In this document: positions 34,125-42,041 of the stretch, piece after piece
How positions within the stretch are numbered: the first letter of the stretch is position 1
Layout: each line of letters starts with the position of its first letter
Assembly (NCBI RefSeq): GCF_025370875.1
Contig: NZ_JAMXFD010000017.1
Coordinates: 62,001 to 126,000 of the forward strand
Direction of reading: 5' to 3'
DNA from: Laspinema palackyanum D2c
Lineage (GTDB): Bacteria; Cyanobacteriota; Cyanobacteriia; Cyanobacteriales; Laspinemataceae
Length of the DNA: 64,000 nucleotides
Position numbers and translations under genes: made by a program
Notes under the pieces: generated by a model
What the model was told of the DNA's origin: nothing
What the model saw: the letters and a program-made list of their open reading frames with translations, nothing else
The model's database searches: none

Positions 34125-34144
34125 TAATTTCCCCGGGGAAATTA
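34125..34144 (+). promoter_or_regulatory. Perfect 20-bp palindrome before the DUF4417 gene
   Basis: TAATTTCCCCGGGGAAATTA ends 16 bases before ATG 34161, just before GAGAGGAGG. It could be an operator or a start-proximal mRNA hairpin controlling the downstream genes. Confidence 0.7.
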
Positions 34145-34160
34145 GAGAGAGAGGAGGCGG

Positions 34161-34787
34161 ATGAGAGTGTATGGCGGTGGTGCATTGCCCACAGACAATG
34201 AGTGGGACATTCCGGTGCTAGATGAGCAGCGGTGTGCGGGGATGATGGCGATGCCGGTAACGCCGTGGGGGACCACGAACGTGCAGGTGGTCCGGGGTGG
34301 AACCTGGCATTTTTACATTTGGGATGACAAGTTTGAGGGACTCTGGAAGAAGCCGGACAGAGTGCCCGAGGGTGAGCCGTTCGGTTGCGTGGAGGTCAAT
34401 TTCAGCATTGACCCAGACGGACCGGCTGCGGTGGCGTTGTACCAGATTTATCGGAAACGCTGGCTAAGTCGGTATTGGCAAAGTCGGGGGCTTAACATTG
34501 TCGTGGACTTGAACGTGCCGATGCGATTTGAGCGGTTGAATTTGTTAGGTGTGCCCCGGGGCTGGAGTGCGTATGCGACCCGAGGCAGTTGGGACCTAGA
34601 GAAGTTGCTCCATCAGTATGCGTTGGCGCAGGAGCATTCGGGGCGGTCTAATCCGTTGTTCTGGGTGTACGCTGGGGGCGAGCAAGTCCGAGCTTTGGCC
34701 CAGGCGAATCGGTGGCTGTACTGTGACACTTACCGAGGACCGTTGGTTTACAAGGGGCGATATCAAGCAGATGGTAGCAAAGGGTAA
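34161..34787 (+). CDS. DUF4417-domain protein (208 aa)
   Basis: The pattern TWHFYIWDDKFEGLWKKPDR, VEVNFSIDPDGPAAVALYQI, YRKRWLSRYWQSRGLNIVVDL and FERLNLLGVPRGWSAYATRG matches DUF4417, a family of plasmid and phage proteins of unknown function. The D, W and R/W positions are conserved. GGAGG precedes the ATG, and a 20-bp palindrome lies just upstream. The end overlaps the next gene by 17 bases, so the pair is translated together. Confidence 0.8.
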   Translation: MRVYGGGALPTDNEWDIPVLDEQRCAGMMAMPVTPWGTTNVQVVRGGTWHFYIWDDKFEGLWKKPDRVPEGEPFGCVEVNFSIDPDGPAAVALYQIYRKRWLSRYWQSRGLNIVVDLNVPMRFERLNLLGVPRGWSAYATRGSWDLEKLLHQYALAQEHSGRSNPLFWVYAGGEQVRALAQANRWLYCDTYRGPLVYKGRYQADGSKG

Positions 34788-35799
34788 ATCGTCTGGGTGT
34801 TTAGTCGGGTTCATGAATTCGCTGGCAACGAGCGCGGTCACGGGCATAGTCGTTAGTGGGGGCATCGACCCGAGTGGGGCGCTCTCGCAAGCTGTTGAAT
34901 CGTTCGTCGAGTGCAAAGCGGAAGGGGCCGCCAAAATCGGCGTGGAATCCACCCTGCAAAAGACGGGCAATCAGCGATTTGGCAAAGTACCCACCGGCGT
35001 GACCAAAGCGGGGGAGACCGTGGTAGGCCGTTACGGAGAGCGCACGAACCGTCGAGAAGTCAAGTATGTCACCATCAATGGCACCCGCGAAAATTTGCGT
35101 GCAGCTTCCCGAGAGCGCAACAGCGAGTTGTTCACTAAGATGCCTGGGGATTCTCAGCAACGTCAGCAATACCTAGACAATGCCTGGATACAGCAAGAAC
35201 GAGCGATCCAAGACCTGCGGACCCAGTATGACCTGTATGGACACAATTCCCGGGAAGGCCGGTTGATTGAGCAAGAACTGACCAGCCGCACCTGGGAGAT
35301 GAGCCAGATTGAACGGGCCGCAGGGGTGCGCGACGGCTGGGCAGGGAACGCGACCAAACAAAGTGGGAACACGCGAGATTTTGGTTACGTTCCGGACTCC
35401 TATGCAGGACAAGGGGGCTTTGGGGAGCGCGTCCGACGCGGGGAGATGGGCGAGGGTTTACGAACGCAACTCCAGCACTTTTCAAATTTGAACCAAGACT
35501 GGCGCAGTGACTTTTGGGATAACGAGTTTTTGGCATTGGGAAACAACAACACCGAGGGGTTGCAAGCCAACCGGAGCAACTACATCAATCGGTTGCAAAA
35601 TAAAGTTGAATATACGGTTTACCAACTCGACCTGTATCGGGGGACAGCGCAGGAGCGTTATTTGCAAACAGAAATCTTGCGCGATATGCGGCTGATGCGC
35701 GATATTTCTATCAGGGACACCAGCTACCAAAGTAACTTTAATTCGACTTATGAACGTTTTGGTTCGGTCCTACCCAATTCGATGCGAAATCAGCTTTAA
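34771..35799 (+). CDS. Partner protein of the DUF4417 gene (342 aa)
   Basis: The chosen ATG (34771) overlaps the DUF4417 gene; ATG 34813 is an alternative. A short hydrophobic stretch (SGCLVGFMNSLATSAVTGIVV) near the start could enter the membrane. The long polar remainder is helical, Arg/Gln/Asn-rich, with several Glu-Arg-rich segments (LRTQYDLYGHNSREGRLIEQ), and contains no enzyme motif. No family recognised. Confidence 0.55.
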   Translation: MVAKGKSSGCLVGFMNSLATSAVTGIVVSGGIDPSGALSQAVESFVECKAEGAAKIGVESTLQKTGNQRFGKVPTGVTKAGETVVGRYGERTNRREVKYVTINGTRENLRAASRERNSELFTKMPGDSQQRQQYLDNAWIQQERAIQDLRTQYDLYGHNSREGRLIEQELTSRTWEMSQIERAAGVRDGWAGNATKQSGNTRDFGYVPDSYAGQGGFGERVRRGEMGEGLRTQLQHFSNLNQDWRSDFWDNEFLALGNNNTEGLQANRSNYINRLQNKVEYTVYQLDLYRGTAQERYLQTEILRDMRLMRDISIRDTSYQSNFNSTYERFGSVLPNSMRNQL

Positions 35800-35810
35800 C
35801 CACCAAAACC

Positions 35811-36452
35811 GTGCAAATCAACCGACATCTGGCTGCCCGGGCCAAGAACAAACTAGCTCCACTCTTCCGCCAAGCCATTGCCCAAGGAATTCTTACTCGT
35901 GATGATTACCTACTTGATATTGGCTGCGGAGTGGGTGCCGACTTCAATCAGTTGCGGCAGATGGGCTATCGGGCTTCGGGCTGGGATTTGTACTACTATC
36001 CGCTCTGTTGTGGTTGTTGCCATCGTCCCGATATTGTTAGCCTTAATTATGTCTTAAATGTCATCGAGAATCCCCAAGAACGACGCGAGTTATTGACGAA
36101 TTCTTGGCAGCTTTGCACGAAATCGTTGCTCATCGCATTACCTCGTTGTATCAAGCAGACCGGGACAGCTTACGCGGACGGACGACTCAACTCTTATCGC
36201 TGCTTCAATCGCGCCTTTGGGACGGACGAATTCTACGAACTCCTCGAAAGCGTTACGGGCCGACTCCCTCGACGGTTGGGCGACGATTTGGCCTGCTGTT
36301 TCAAGGATGACCCAGCCATCGAACTGGATAATTACTATCAACTCATCAGTTTGCTGCATAACGAAAAGCAGCGGTTATCGCTCGTACAAAAACGACGATT
36401 ACGAGCGCTCATCCGTCAATCTTCCGGCTGCAAGACCATCGGCGGCAAGTGA
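35811..36452 (+). CDS. Phosphorothioation-associated methyltransferase-like protein, paralogue 1 (213 aa)
   Basis: This starts with GTG. The SAM-binding motif LDIGCGVGADFNQL lies near 40-53, followed by GWDLYYYP and ADIV-like DIVSLNYVLNVIENPQERRELL. That NxxYVLNVIExPxER signature is typical of the putative methyltransferases found beside Dnd phosphorothioation genes (TIGR04096 type). No dnd genes are present. The gene faces a second member of the family at 36644, tail to tail. Its target is unknown; the family may act on DNA or RNA. Confidence 0.72.
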   Translation: MQINRHLAARAKNKLAPLFRQAIAQGILTRDDYLLDIGCGVGADFNQLRQMGYRASGWDLYYYPLCCGCCHRPDIVSLNYVLNVIENPQERRELLTNSWQLCTKSLLIALPRCIKQTGTAYADGRLNSYRCFNRAFGTDEFYELLESVTGRLPRRLGDDLACCFKDDPAIELDNYYQLISLLHNEKQRLSLVQKRRLRALIRQSSGCKTIGGK

Positions 36453-36616
36453 GCCAGGGCTGCATCCAATTTAGCCAAGACAAGCTGGCTCTGCTGCAAG
36501 GCAATCCGAGTGTGGCCGCGCTCCAAGGCGGTGCAAACGGTCTGCACTTCTCGGCGAGTTAATAGCAGCAATTGACGGGCTTTTTCAGCAGTTTCTAAGG
36601 CGGTTGGGTCGGTCAT
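36416..36616 (-). CDS. Small helical protein between the methyltransferases (66 aa)
   Basis: A two-helix polypeptide (ALETAEKARQLLLLTRREVQ, ALQQSQLVLAKLDAALAHL), probably coiled coil. Its 3' end overlaps that of the plus-strand methyltransferase by 37 bases. Probably co-transcribed after the gap from the 36644 gene's neighbourhood only if a separate promoter exists; function unknown. Confidence 0.45.
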   Translation of the reverse strand: MTDPTALETAEKARQLLLLTRREVQTVCTALERGHTRIALQQSQLVLAKLDAALAHLPPMVLQPED

Positions 36617-36643
36617 TGCACTAAAATAAAATCTAGTTTGCGG

Positions 36644-37561
36644 TTATTGTATCGCACTCAGGTACTCGATTCGTGCCGCTATAATCCGCATCTGGTCACG
36701 ACGGGCCAGAGCCGCTTCAATCCATTGCCGTCGCGGTGAACCGACTGCCCCTGCGTGTAAACTTTTGTTGAGCTTGCCCGTGCTGGGATTGGGGATGTCA
36801 GGCAAGGGCGATCGCAGTCTAGGATAACGATAGCCTTTAGCGAGGATGCTATCCCAGCGGACTTGTTCGGACGGAACCCAGCCAGAAGCAAGGAGGTGAG
36901 TCCGCTCGTCTTGATAGCGCTTGAGGAGTTGACGGCGTTGGGTGCGAGTTAGGGCGTGAGGTTGCAGGGTATCAACGCGGTCATCTTTGGCGAACAAATA
37001 CGCACCGGTCGCGCCCAATAACGGTGTCGGAAACAGCCCCAGAATCGCACATAAAAACGTCTGGATTTCCGCTGCATCATAGAATTTGCAGAAGGTGTTC
37101 CATTGGGTGCGGTAACCATCGCCATCCACTCGCCAATGGGAATGCGGCTCACCCCAGCTAATCGCCACGACTAGCTGCTCTTGCGCTAGATGGTACGCTT
37201 CCACTAGGACCGCCTCTCGTTCTATCGGGTCACGAATCACATTCAGCACGAACAACAACGTCACAACATCCGCTGATTGTTTGCGCTGTGGTCGGTGGTA
37301 CGGGTCATAGCCAGTCGAGCGGATTCCTTGTTCTTGCAGGTAATCCACATCGAAGCCGTAACCGCAGCCATAGTCAAAATGAGTGCGGTCTGGGGTGAGG
37401 ATGCCTGTTTCCAGGCACTGGCGGATTGGGACACTAGGAGCGCGGCGGATGGGGGCGCTGCGTCTTGGGGTAGGCGCGAAAATGGCGGTAGACCTCCAAT
37501 ACGACGCTGTTATGATACCCCAAGACTGAGCCAGATTAGCCTTGGTAGTAGTCGCGCTCAT
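36644..37561 (-). CDS. Phosphorothioation-associated methyltransferase-like protein, paralogue 2 (305 aa)
   Basis: Recognised by FDYGCGYGFDVDYLQEQGIRSTGYDPYHRP, ADVVTLLFVLNVIRDPIEREAVL, LVVAISWGE and DGYRTQWNTFCKFYDAAEIQTFL. These correspond in order to motifs of the Dnd-associated putative methyltransferases. The C-terminal 100 residues are basic and unique. The first 40 residues may not be translated. Two family members in 1.8 kb without dnd genes is unusual. Confidence 0.8.
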   Translation of the reverse strand: MSATTTKANLAQSWGIITASYWRSTAIFAPTPRRSAPIRRAPSVPIRQCLETGILTPDRTHFDYGCGYGFDVDYLQEQGIRSTGYDPYHRPQRKQSADVVTLLFVLNVIRDPIEREAVLVEAYHLAQEQLVVAISWGEPHSHWRVDGDGYRTQWNTFCKFYDAAEIQTFLCAILGLFPTPLLGATGAYLFAKDDRVDTLQPHALTRTQRRQLLKRYQDERTHLLASGWVPSEQVRWDSILAKGYRYPRLRSPLPDIPNPSTGKLNKSLHAGAVGSPRRQWIEAALARRDQMRIIAARIEYLSAIQ

Positions 37562-37736
37562 CTAGCCAGCGTTGTTCGGCTGCGGTTGTGGCTTCATCCA
37601 CGGGCATGGACTCGTCGTATTCTTCAAGCCAGTCGGGCAGGTCAAATTCGGACGATGTTTCAGCTACGTTCAGTTTAGGGATGAACAGGTCAGAAATAGC
37701 CATGATTTGGTAAGATTGATTCGGTTGGTTTTCCAT
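37536..37736 (-). CDS. Small acidic protein (66 aa)
   Basis: Acidic C-terminal half (SSEFDLPDWLEEYDESMPVDEATTAAEQRWLDERDYYQ). The end overlaps the start of the methyltransferase by 26 bases. AACGAGG precedes the ATG, and leader element L8 lies 33 bases upstream. Function unknown. Confidence 0.55.
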   Translation of the reverse strand: MENQPNQSYQIMAISDLFIPKLNVAETSSEFDLPDWLEEYDESMPVDEATTAAEQRWLDERDYYQG

Positions 37737-37769
37737 GAGAATGACCTCGTTAATTGATAGATTGCATGA

Positions 37770-37789
37770 GTTTCAAACCAGGCGAGAGC
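37770..37789 (-). promoter_or_regulatory. Leader element L8 (divergent copy)
   Basis: GCTCTCGCCTGGTTTGAAAC on the minus strand, 33 bases before ATG 37736; the GGGTGA part is replaced by GTTTGA. Confidence 0.5.
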
Positions 37790-37818
37790 TTGTGATACTC
37801 CCACCTGGTTCAAGCGGT

Positions 37819-38205
37819 TTAGTGAGGAATTTCGTCTAGTTCTTCTTCATCTTGGTGGAAACGGTTTTGATAATCTTGATAACGTTGGCACGATTTGCGG
37901 TTGGTTTCGAGGAGTTGTTCTAGGTTTTTGCCGAGTTTAACTTGGGCATATTCTAGGAGTTGCTTGAGGGTGTACTTGCGGTTCTCAGGCGTTCCAAACG
38001 TTTTGGCGAAGTTTTGCTTGTACTGTTTCCAGTCAAATTTCTCTTTGCTTCCAACTTTGGCAATAAATCCGACTTCTTCACGAAGTGCGTAATAAACTTG
38101 GCGATACAACCGTTCCGAATAATCGGAGACTTGATAACCTAGTGCAGAATCGTCAATGATGTTGTTTTTCACGGTTTTGTTGTTGGTTTCAGTTGCTTGA
38201 GTCAT
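37819..38205 (-). CDS. Unknown helical protein (128 aa)
   Basis: Highly helical and charged, with aromatic residues (YSERLYRQVYYALREEVGFIAKVGSKEKFDWKQYKQNF) and an acidic tail (HQDEEELDEIPH). No motif identifies a function. Carries leader element L9. Confidence 0.55.
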   Translation of the reverse strand: MTQATETNNKTVKNNIIDDSALGYQVSDYSERLYRQVYYALREEVGFIAKVGSKEKFDWKQYKQNFAKTFGTPENRKYTLKQLLEYAQVKLGKNLEQLLETNRKSCQRYQDYQNRFHQDEEELDEIPH

Positions 38206-38222
38206 GATTCAATTCCTCGTTA

Positions 38223-38242
38223 ATTCCACCCTACGCGAGAGC
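38223..38242 (-). promoter_or_regulatory. Leader element L9
   Basis: GCTCTCGCGTAGGGTGGAAT on the minus strand, 17 bases before ATG 38205, followed by AACGAGG and preceded by AACAAAAAG. Confidence 0.7.
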
Positions 38243-38319
38243 CTTTTTGTTAGTTTTTGTTGGTTTCTGTTCATGAATAATTCTTTCTCGTTCACTTAAT
38301 TTTGCTCTGAATTATTCAT

Positions 38320-39255
38320 TTAGTTATGCTGTCTTTTCATCGTTTTCATTGTCTTTCCTAGACTTTCGCTCCCACGGACTCCGGTGTTTTCGGGCCAGTC
38401 GCACAGAATCGCACCGGGGCAGTTTGTGGCGATCGCATCGGTAGGCAGCGGTGGCAGGTAAACGCTCAGATGCCGTTGGGTGGCGAACTGATGGAGTTTG
38501 GTCAAGCAGTCCTGCAAGGCGATCGCTGCGCCTACCGCATCATCGGCCAGAGCCAGATGAGCCAGGAACAACGGCGGATTGTCTAGGATGCGAATCAGTT
38601 GGAGTTTGCCCGGGGTGAACGAGTCACGGTGCTGACAGTATTTGGCGTAGGCAGTGGGGAAAGCCTGGGCAATGGCTTGAGGATAGTGGCGATCGATGAT
38701 TACTGCGATGATGCCGGTGTAGATGTCACAATCTAGCCTTGCTCGAATCTCCAGCATCGGCAGGGGTTTAGTTAGTTGAACCATTGGCTGACACCGATGG
38801 CGCAAAAACAACGGACCGTCACTGACTAAAATTTGCCAGATGTGAGCGGTGGAAAACTGGATGGATTCGTCTTCGTCTTGGAATTGGTCGAACTGGGCCG
38901 CGTACTCAATCAGTGCTTGGTGGTCTCGCACATACTTGAGCCACAGGGCAATATGGTACTGTTCTCCCCAGTCGAGAGAGTCCGGTTCGTGACAAATCGG
39001 CAGCGTCCAATCGCCCAAACGCCAACCAATATGCGCCAACCCTAGATTCGCCCAATCCTTTGACTCTAGGGCATTCTGCGGTGTCTTGCCATTCCCGAAT
39101 AGTTTGGCCCGATGATAATGGTTGGCAATCGTGTCCACTCGACCGAACGAGCGCACCCGACAATGATGGCTCGAAAAACGCCGGTCTCCTCGATGATGAC
39201 ATTGCAAAACCCGTTTCCCTTGCTGTTCAACCCAGGGTGCTTGAATCAGTTGCAT
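38320..39255 (-). CDS. NADAR-like plus macro-like protein, paralogue B (311 aa)
   Basis: Same layout as the 18308 gene: IANHYHRAKLFG, WANLGLAHIGWRLGDWTLPI, QYHIALWLKYVRD and FDQFQDE in the NADAR-like half, then YPQAIAQAFPTAYAKYCQH and LQLIRI in the macro-like half. The macro half has lost the NxxGxM motif and the glycine loop. This suggests a binding protein that has lost catalysis, or one acting on a different ligand. ADP-ribose relations are inferred from these similarities only. Carries leader element L10. Confidence 0.55.
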   Translation of the reverse strand: MQLIQAPWVEQQGKRVLQCHHRGDRRFSSHHCRVRSFGRVDTIANHYHRAKLFGNGKTPQNALESKDWANLGLAHIGWRLGDWTLPICHEPDSLDWGEQYHIALWLKYVRDHQALIEYAAQFDQFQDEDESIQFSTAHIWQILVSDGPLFLRHRCQPMVQLTKPLPMLEIRARLDCDIYTGIIAVIIDRHYPQAIAQAFPTAYAKYCQHRDSFTPGKLQLIRILDNPPLFLAHLALADDAVGAAIALQDCLTKLHQFATQRHLSVYLPPLPTDAIATNCPGAILCDWPENTGVRGSESLGKTMKTMKRQHN

Positions 39256-39270
39256 CTTTTTTCCTCGATG

Positions 39271-39290
39271 ACTTCACCCTGGGCGAACGC
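39271..39290 (-). promoter_or_regulatory. Leader element L10
   Basis: GCGTTCGCCCAGGGTGAAGT on the minus strand, 15 bases before ATG 39255, with CGAGGAAAAAA between. Confidence 0.75.
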
Positions 39291-39321
39291 TTATCTCATT
39301 AAATTGCTGATTATTGATTTG

Positions 39322-39792
39322 CTATTCCAATCGAACTAAGAAGCTGGGTTTTTTGCAAGTCAGGGCAGCTTCACGAGCGGCATATTCCGCTTGGAGTTGG
39401 CGGCCTGCGTCGGTTTGCGAGAGTTGGTCGCGTTTGGCTTGCAAGGTGGCGATCGCCGCGTCGATGGACTGGAGCGCGTCGGCATTGTGGTACTCGGCTT
39501 TGCGCTGTTCGAGTGCGATGGCTTCGGCGAGACTTTCGAGGTCTTGGTCGTCGCTAGGCTTGGGCTTGACCGTGCGAAATTGCAGGGTGATACTGCAAGG
39601 ATAGTCGTTGTGGCTTTCGTAAACTTTGCGTTTACCGTTGATAGTTTCGCCCTGGCAGAGGACCTCAAAGGCTTGTTGAATGGCCTGGGGTTCGAGTTCT
39701 TTGATTTGTTGTTCAAGGATATACTTTTGCCAGCGGAGTTTGCCGTAAGTTTCGAGCAAGGATTCGGTCTGTTGGATGCGTTCAGTGGTCAT
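39322..39792 (-). CDS. Coiled-coil protein (156 aa)
   Basis: Two helical segments with heptad-like patterns (ESLLETYGKLRWQKYILEQQ, LQSIDAAIATLQAKRDQLSQ) flank a strand-rich centre (KRKVYESHNDYPCSITLQFRTV). It may be a structural or anti-restriction type protein. No family. Carries leader element L11. Confidence 0.6.
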   Translation of the reverse strand: MTTERIQQTESLLETYGKLRWQKYILEQQIKELEPQAIQQAFEVLCQGETINGKRKVYESHNDYPCSITLQFRTVKPKPSDDQDLESLAEAIALEQRKAEYHNADALQSIDAAIATLQAKRDQLSQTDAGRQLQAEYAAREAALTCKKPSFLVRLE

Positions 39793-39818
39793 GATATTTG
39801 CCTTACGTTAATTGGATT

Positions 39819-39838
39819 GATTCAGTTTGAGCGAGAGC
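39819..39838 (-). promoter_or_regulatory. Leader element L11 (divergent copy)
   Basis: GCTCTCGCTCAAACTGAATC on the minus strand, 26 bases before ATG 39792; the 3' half deviates from the consensus. Confidence 0.45.
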
Positions 39839-39878
39839 TTGCTCAATTAATCTGGGGATTGTTCATCCCCAATTGGTC

Positions 39879-40403
39879 CTAGAACGTTAGGTAATCGTCT
39901 GGTTCTGGCGGAGTTCGGTCGAGGCGAGTTGGGTCAACCTGGGGCTGGATAGACTTGATTCGTTGATAGTTTTGTTCGTTCCACAAGCCATCGGATAAGC
40001 CCGAATGAAACAGGTAGCTGAGTCCTTCTAGCAGAGTCGGCTCCCACTGCATTCGCTCCCATTCTTCCTCCGTCCATTCGGTGGTAATGTCGTAGTCTAT
40101 GTTCGGTTCGTCCAAAACTTTTTTCTGGTAGGAATAGCCTTCCACGAATCCATCGGCTCCATCGTAGAGTTCTTTCGAGATGAGGATGTCTCCTGACAAA
40201 TTCACCTCGATATGGTCCTCTATCGGCAACTGACATTGTTGAGCCATTTTTGCCCAAGCTAGGACACACTCGACCATCGTCCAGTTCTGAGCTTGCCGTC
40301 CTAGTTCGTTCAGTTTCCGGTTCGGTTTGATGCTGCCAATGAGTATGCGATAGCGGGGTTGGCGCGTTGTAGCAGATTCGGTTATTTTAGCTTGTGGCTT
40401 CAT
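39879..40403 (-). CDS. Unknown acidic protein (174 aa)
   Basis: I place the start at ATG 40403 because the upstream in-frame GTG belongs to leader element L12. Acidic and strand/helix mixed (VNLSGDILISKELYDGADGFVEGYS; TTEWTEEEWERMQWEPTLLE) with a Pro/Asp-rich end. No family recognised. Confidence 0.6.
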   Translation of the reverse strand: MKPQAKITESATTRQPRYRILIGSIKPNRKLNELGRQAQNWTMVECVLAWAKMAQQCQLPIEDHIEVNLSGDILISKELYDGADGFVEGYSYQKKVLDEPNIDYDITTEWTEEEWERMQWEPTLLEGLSYLFHSGLSDGLWNEQNYQRIKSIQPQVDPTRLDRTPPEPDDYLTF

Positions 40404-40417
40404 CGTTTTTTCCGATA

Positions 40418-40437
40418 ATTTCACCCCCTGCGATAGC
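40418..40437 (-). promoter_or_regulatory. Leader element L12
   Basis: GCTATCGCAGGGGGTGAAAT on the minus strand, identical to L5, 14 bases before ATG 40403. The GTG within it is in frame with the gene. Confidence 0.75.
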
Positions 40438-40533
40438 TTGCTTTTTTTACTTTTTGTTACTCTTTTTATTTAGCTCAAACTCGGAGGAAAGCCAGCTAAT
40501 ACTGACTACCTCCGAAACAGCCCAGACTTGCGC

Positions 40534-40878
40534 TTACTCAGCGATTAAGGCTTCCAAGTCGAGGATGCGTTCTAATGCTCGATAATTCGCTTGAAGCATT
40601 TTCAGTTGCGGAATGTCGCATAACTCTTGCGCCACCAGCCAGCGTTCATGCAGGGAGTCGGGCGCTTTGACGCAGTAGTACCATTGAGGCGGATAACGTA
40701 GCGTATCCAGGGGCAAAGGCCAGCGGGCATAGTCGAGTTTGACGCCGGTCACTTCCACGACATCCCATTCGGTCGGCGGCGTATTGTTGCGGATGGCGAC
40801 GGACTGAGCAAGTTGAAATTGTAAGCTAGGAAATTCGTATTCGTCGTCAATGTTAGTCGCAAAACCAAATTTGTTCAT
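40534..40878 (-). CDS. Unknown protein (114 aa)
   Basis: Compact, Trp/Pro-rich (TPPTEWDVVEVTGVKLDYARWPLPLDTLRYPPQWYYC) with a helical end. Its ATG overlaps the TGA of the preceding gene. The leader element L13 therefore lies inside the coding end of that gene. Function unknown. Confidence 0.6.
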   Translation of the reverse strand: MNKFGFATNIDDEYEFPSLQFQLAQSVAIRNNTPPTEWDVVEVTGVKLDYARWPLPLDTLRYPPQWYYCVKAPDSLHERWLVAQELCDIPQLKMLQANYRALERILDLEALIAE

Positions 40879-41525
40879 TGCTGTTCCTCCCTTGTTTCAA
40901 CCAACGCGAATGCTTGCTCAATTTTTGCTTGTTCTTGTGCTTGGAGATTCCATACTTTCAACTCCCAAGGACAAACTGTGCGCTGCCCACGGCGTAATTG
41001 GGCGTAACTGGCGAGTTGATTTTCTAGTAATTGAGCTTGATAATTTTGTGCCGTTTCCCGACAATCAAAACCCAAGTTGGTGGTCCAAACTGACTCAAGA
41101 TTGTCCCCATCTAAGCGATAATTGCACCGGACTAACCTTGGCGAAATCACCCGCTCATAAAACTGGCAATACCGACGAGAAGGAGCCGCCAAAGCACACA
41201 GGTCAGCTTTAGCGAGAAACACTGGAGCCAGCCGCAAATCATCAGCGAACATCACCCGCAGACTGTGGCGCAGGGGCTGGATATGCTGGATATCGCCATA
41301 TTGCGGGTAACGTTTTAGTTGGCGGGCAAAATGGGGCGCGGCGATGGCACGTTCGGGGGCGACATAATTGAGGTAGTTTTCTAGGGAAGTCACACCAATC
41401 CCTTGCCGAAAACAATCTCGCCAGAGCCAACGCTTAATTTGTCGGGCTAATAACTGGACAGAAAACCAGTGGATTTCGTTGTCACAAAAGCCAGATATCA
41501 GACTAGAAGAAACTCGTTTTAGCAT
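40875..41525 (-). CDS. Unknown protein (216 aa)
   Basis: Folded and cysteine-containing (SRRYCQFYERVISPRLVRCNYRLDGDNLESVWTTNLGFDC), basic at the N-terminus. It ends IEQAFALVETREEQQ, where the codons overlap a leader element for the next gene. No family recognised. Carries leader element L14. Confidence 0.6.
   Translation of the reverse strand: MLKRVSSSLISGFCDNEIHWFSVQLLARQIKRWLWRDCFRQGIGVTSLENYLNYVAPERAIAAPHFARQLKRYPQYGDIQHIQPLRHSLRVMFADDLRLAPVFLAKADLCALAAPSRRYCQFYERVISPRLVRCNYRLDGDNLESVWTTNLGFDCRETAQNYQAQLLENQLASYAQLRRGQRTVCPWELKVWNLQAQEQAKIEQAFALVETREEQQ
40894..40913 (-). promoter_or_regulatory. Leader element L13 (inside a coding end)
   Basis: GCATTCGCGTTGGTTGAAAC on the minus strand, 15 bases before ATG 40878, followed by GGGAGGAA. 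It is also read as codons of the preceding gene. Confidence 0.6.
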
Positions 41526-41540
41526 AGTATTCTATCGATT

Positions 41541-41561
41541 ATTTCACCCTAATGCGATAGC
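41541..41561 (-). promoter_or_regulatory. Leader element L14
   Basis: On the minus strand GCTATCGC, ATTA, then GGGTGAAAT, one base longer than most copies, ending 15 bases before ATG 41525. Confidence 0.7.
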
Positions 41562-41656
41562 CTAAACGATTGCCTTTATTATCAAAATTGCCACACTTCC
41601 AATTAACCATTGACCGAACAAAATGGTCAGCAACCACCGGGATTGTGCAGTGTTCA

Positions 41657-42004
41657 TCAAGTTTTTCCTACGACTTCACCTCGCGCTGGTGGCCGTTTTT
41701 TCGACTGTGGTTTGTCCCAGTGTTGCAGTTGAGGATTGCAAATTGGACAGAGTTGCGGATGGTTGTGACGCCGTTTGAGTTGACGTTCGAGACTGCGGGT
41801 CCCACCTTTCCAGATTCGGACACACTCGAACGGAATTCCTTGCTCGGCAAAGGCGGCGGTTAACTTGGCTCCCTTCCCCTGGGCATGGTCTTGTAGTCGC
41901 TGGCTTAAGTTGCGCGTGTAGCCGAGATAATGCTGGGCGAGTCCGTGAGCTTGATGCGGGTTGCCGATCGCTTGCTCGTAATGCAGCAGATAAACAAAAG
42001 ACAT
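41657..42004 (-). CDS. GIY-YIG nuclease-family protein (115 aa)
   Basis: The motif pair YLLHY (5-9) and YLGYTRNLSQRLQDHAQGKG (27-46), with Arg and a later Glu (ECVRIWKGGTRSLERQLKRR), is the GIY-YIG fold of small DNA or RNA nucleases. Length is normal for the stand-alone UPF0213/Hyp type. The tail is basic. Such proteins are widespread; the substrate is unknown. A weak leader element copy (L16) precedes it. Confidence 0.85.
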   Translation of the reverse strand: MSFVYLLHYEQAIGNPHQAHGLAQHYLGYTRNLSQRLQDHAQGKGAKLTAAFAEQGIPFECVRIWKGGTRSLERQLKRRHNHPQLCPICNPQLQHWDKPQSKKRPPARGEVVGKT

Positions 42005-42020
42005 GGGACAGACCTCGAAT

Positions 42021-42041
42021 GAATCTGCCCCATGCGCAAGC
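42021..42041 (-). promoter_or_regulatory. Leader element L16 (weak copy)
   Basis: On the minus strand GCTTGCGCATGG followed by GGCAGATTC, 16 bases before ATG 42004, with TTCGAGG between. It matches in length, spacing and layout, but TCGC and GTGA are changed. Confidence 0.4.

Noticed and set aside
34125-34144. Palindrome as another CRISPR repeat
   Set aside because: It shares only GGGGAAATTA with the repeats at 411-786 and lacks the TTGATTGGAAAC end.
29968-40424. GTG codons within leader elements as real starts or a conserved leader peptide
   Set aside because: Some copies have a stop directly after the GTG, others are in frame or out of frame with the gene, so no single peptide is conserved.
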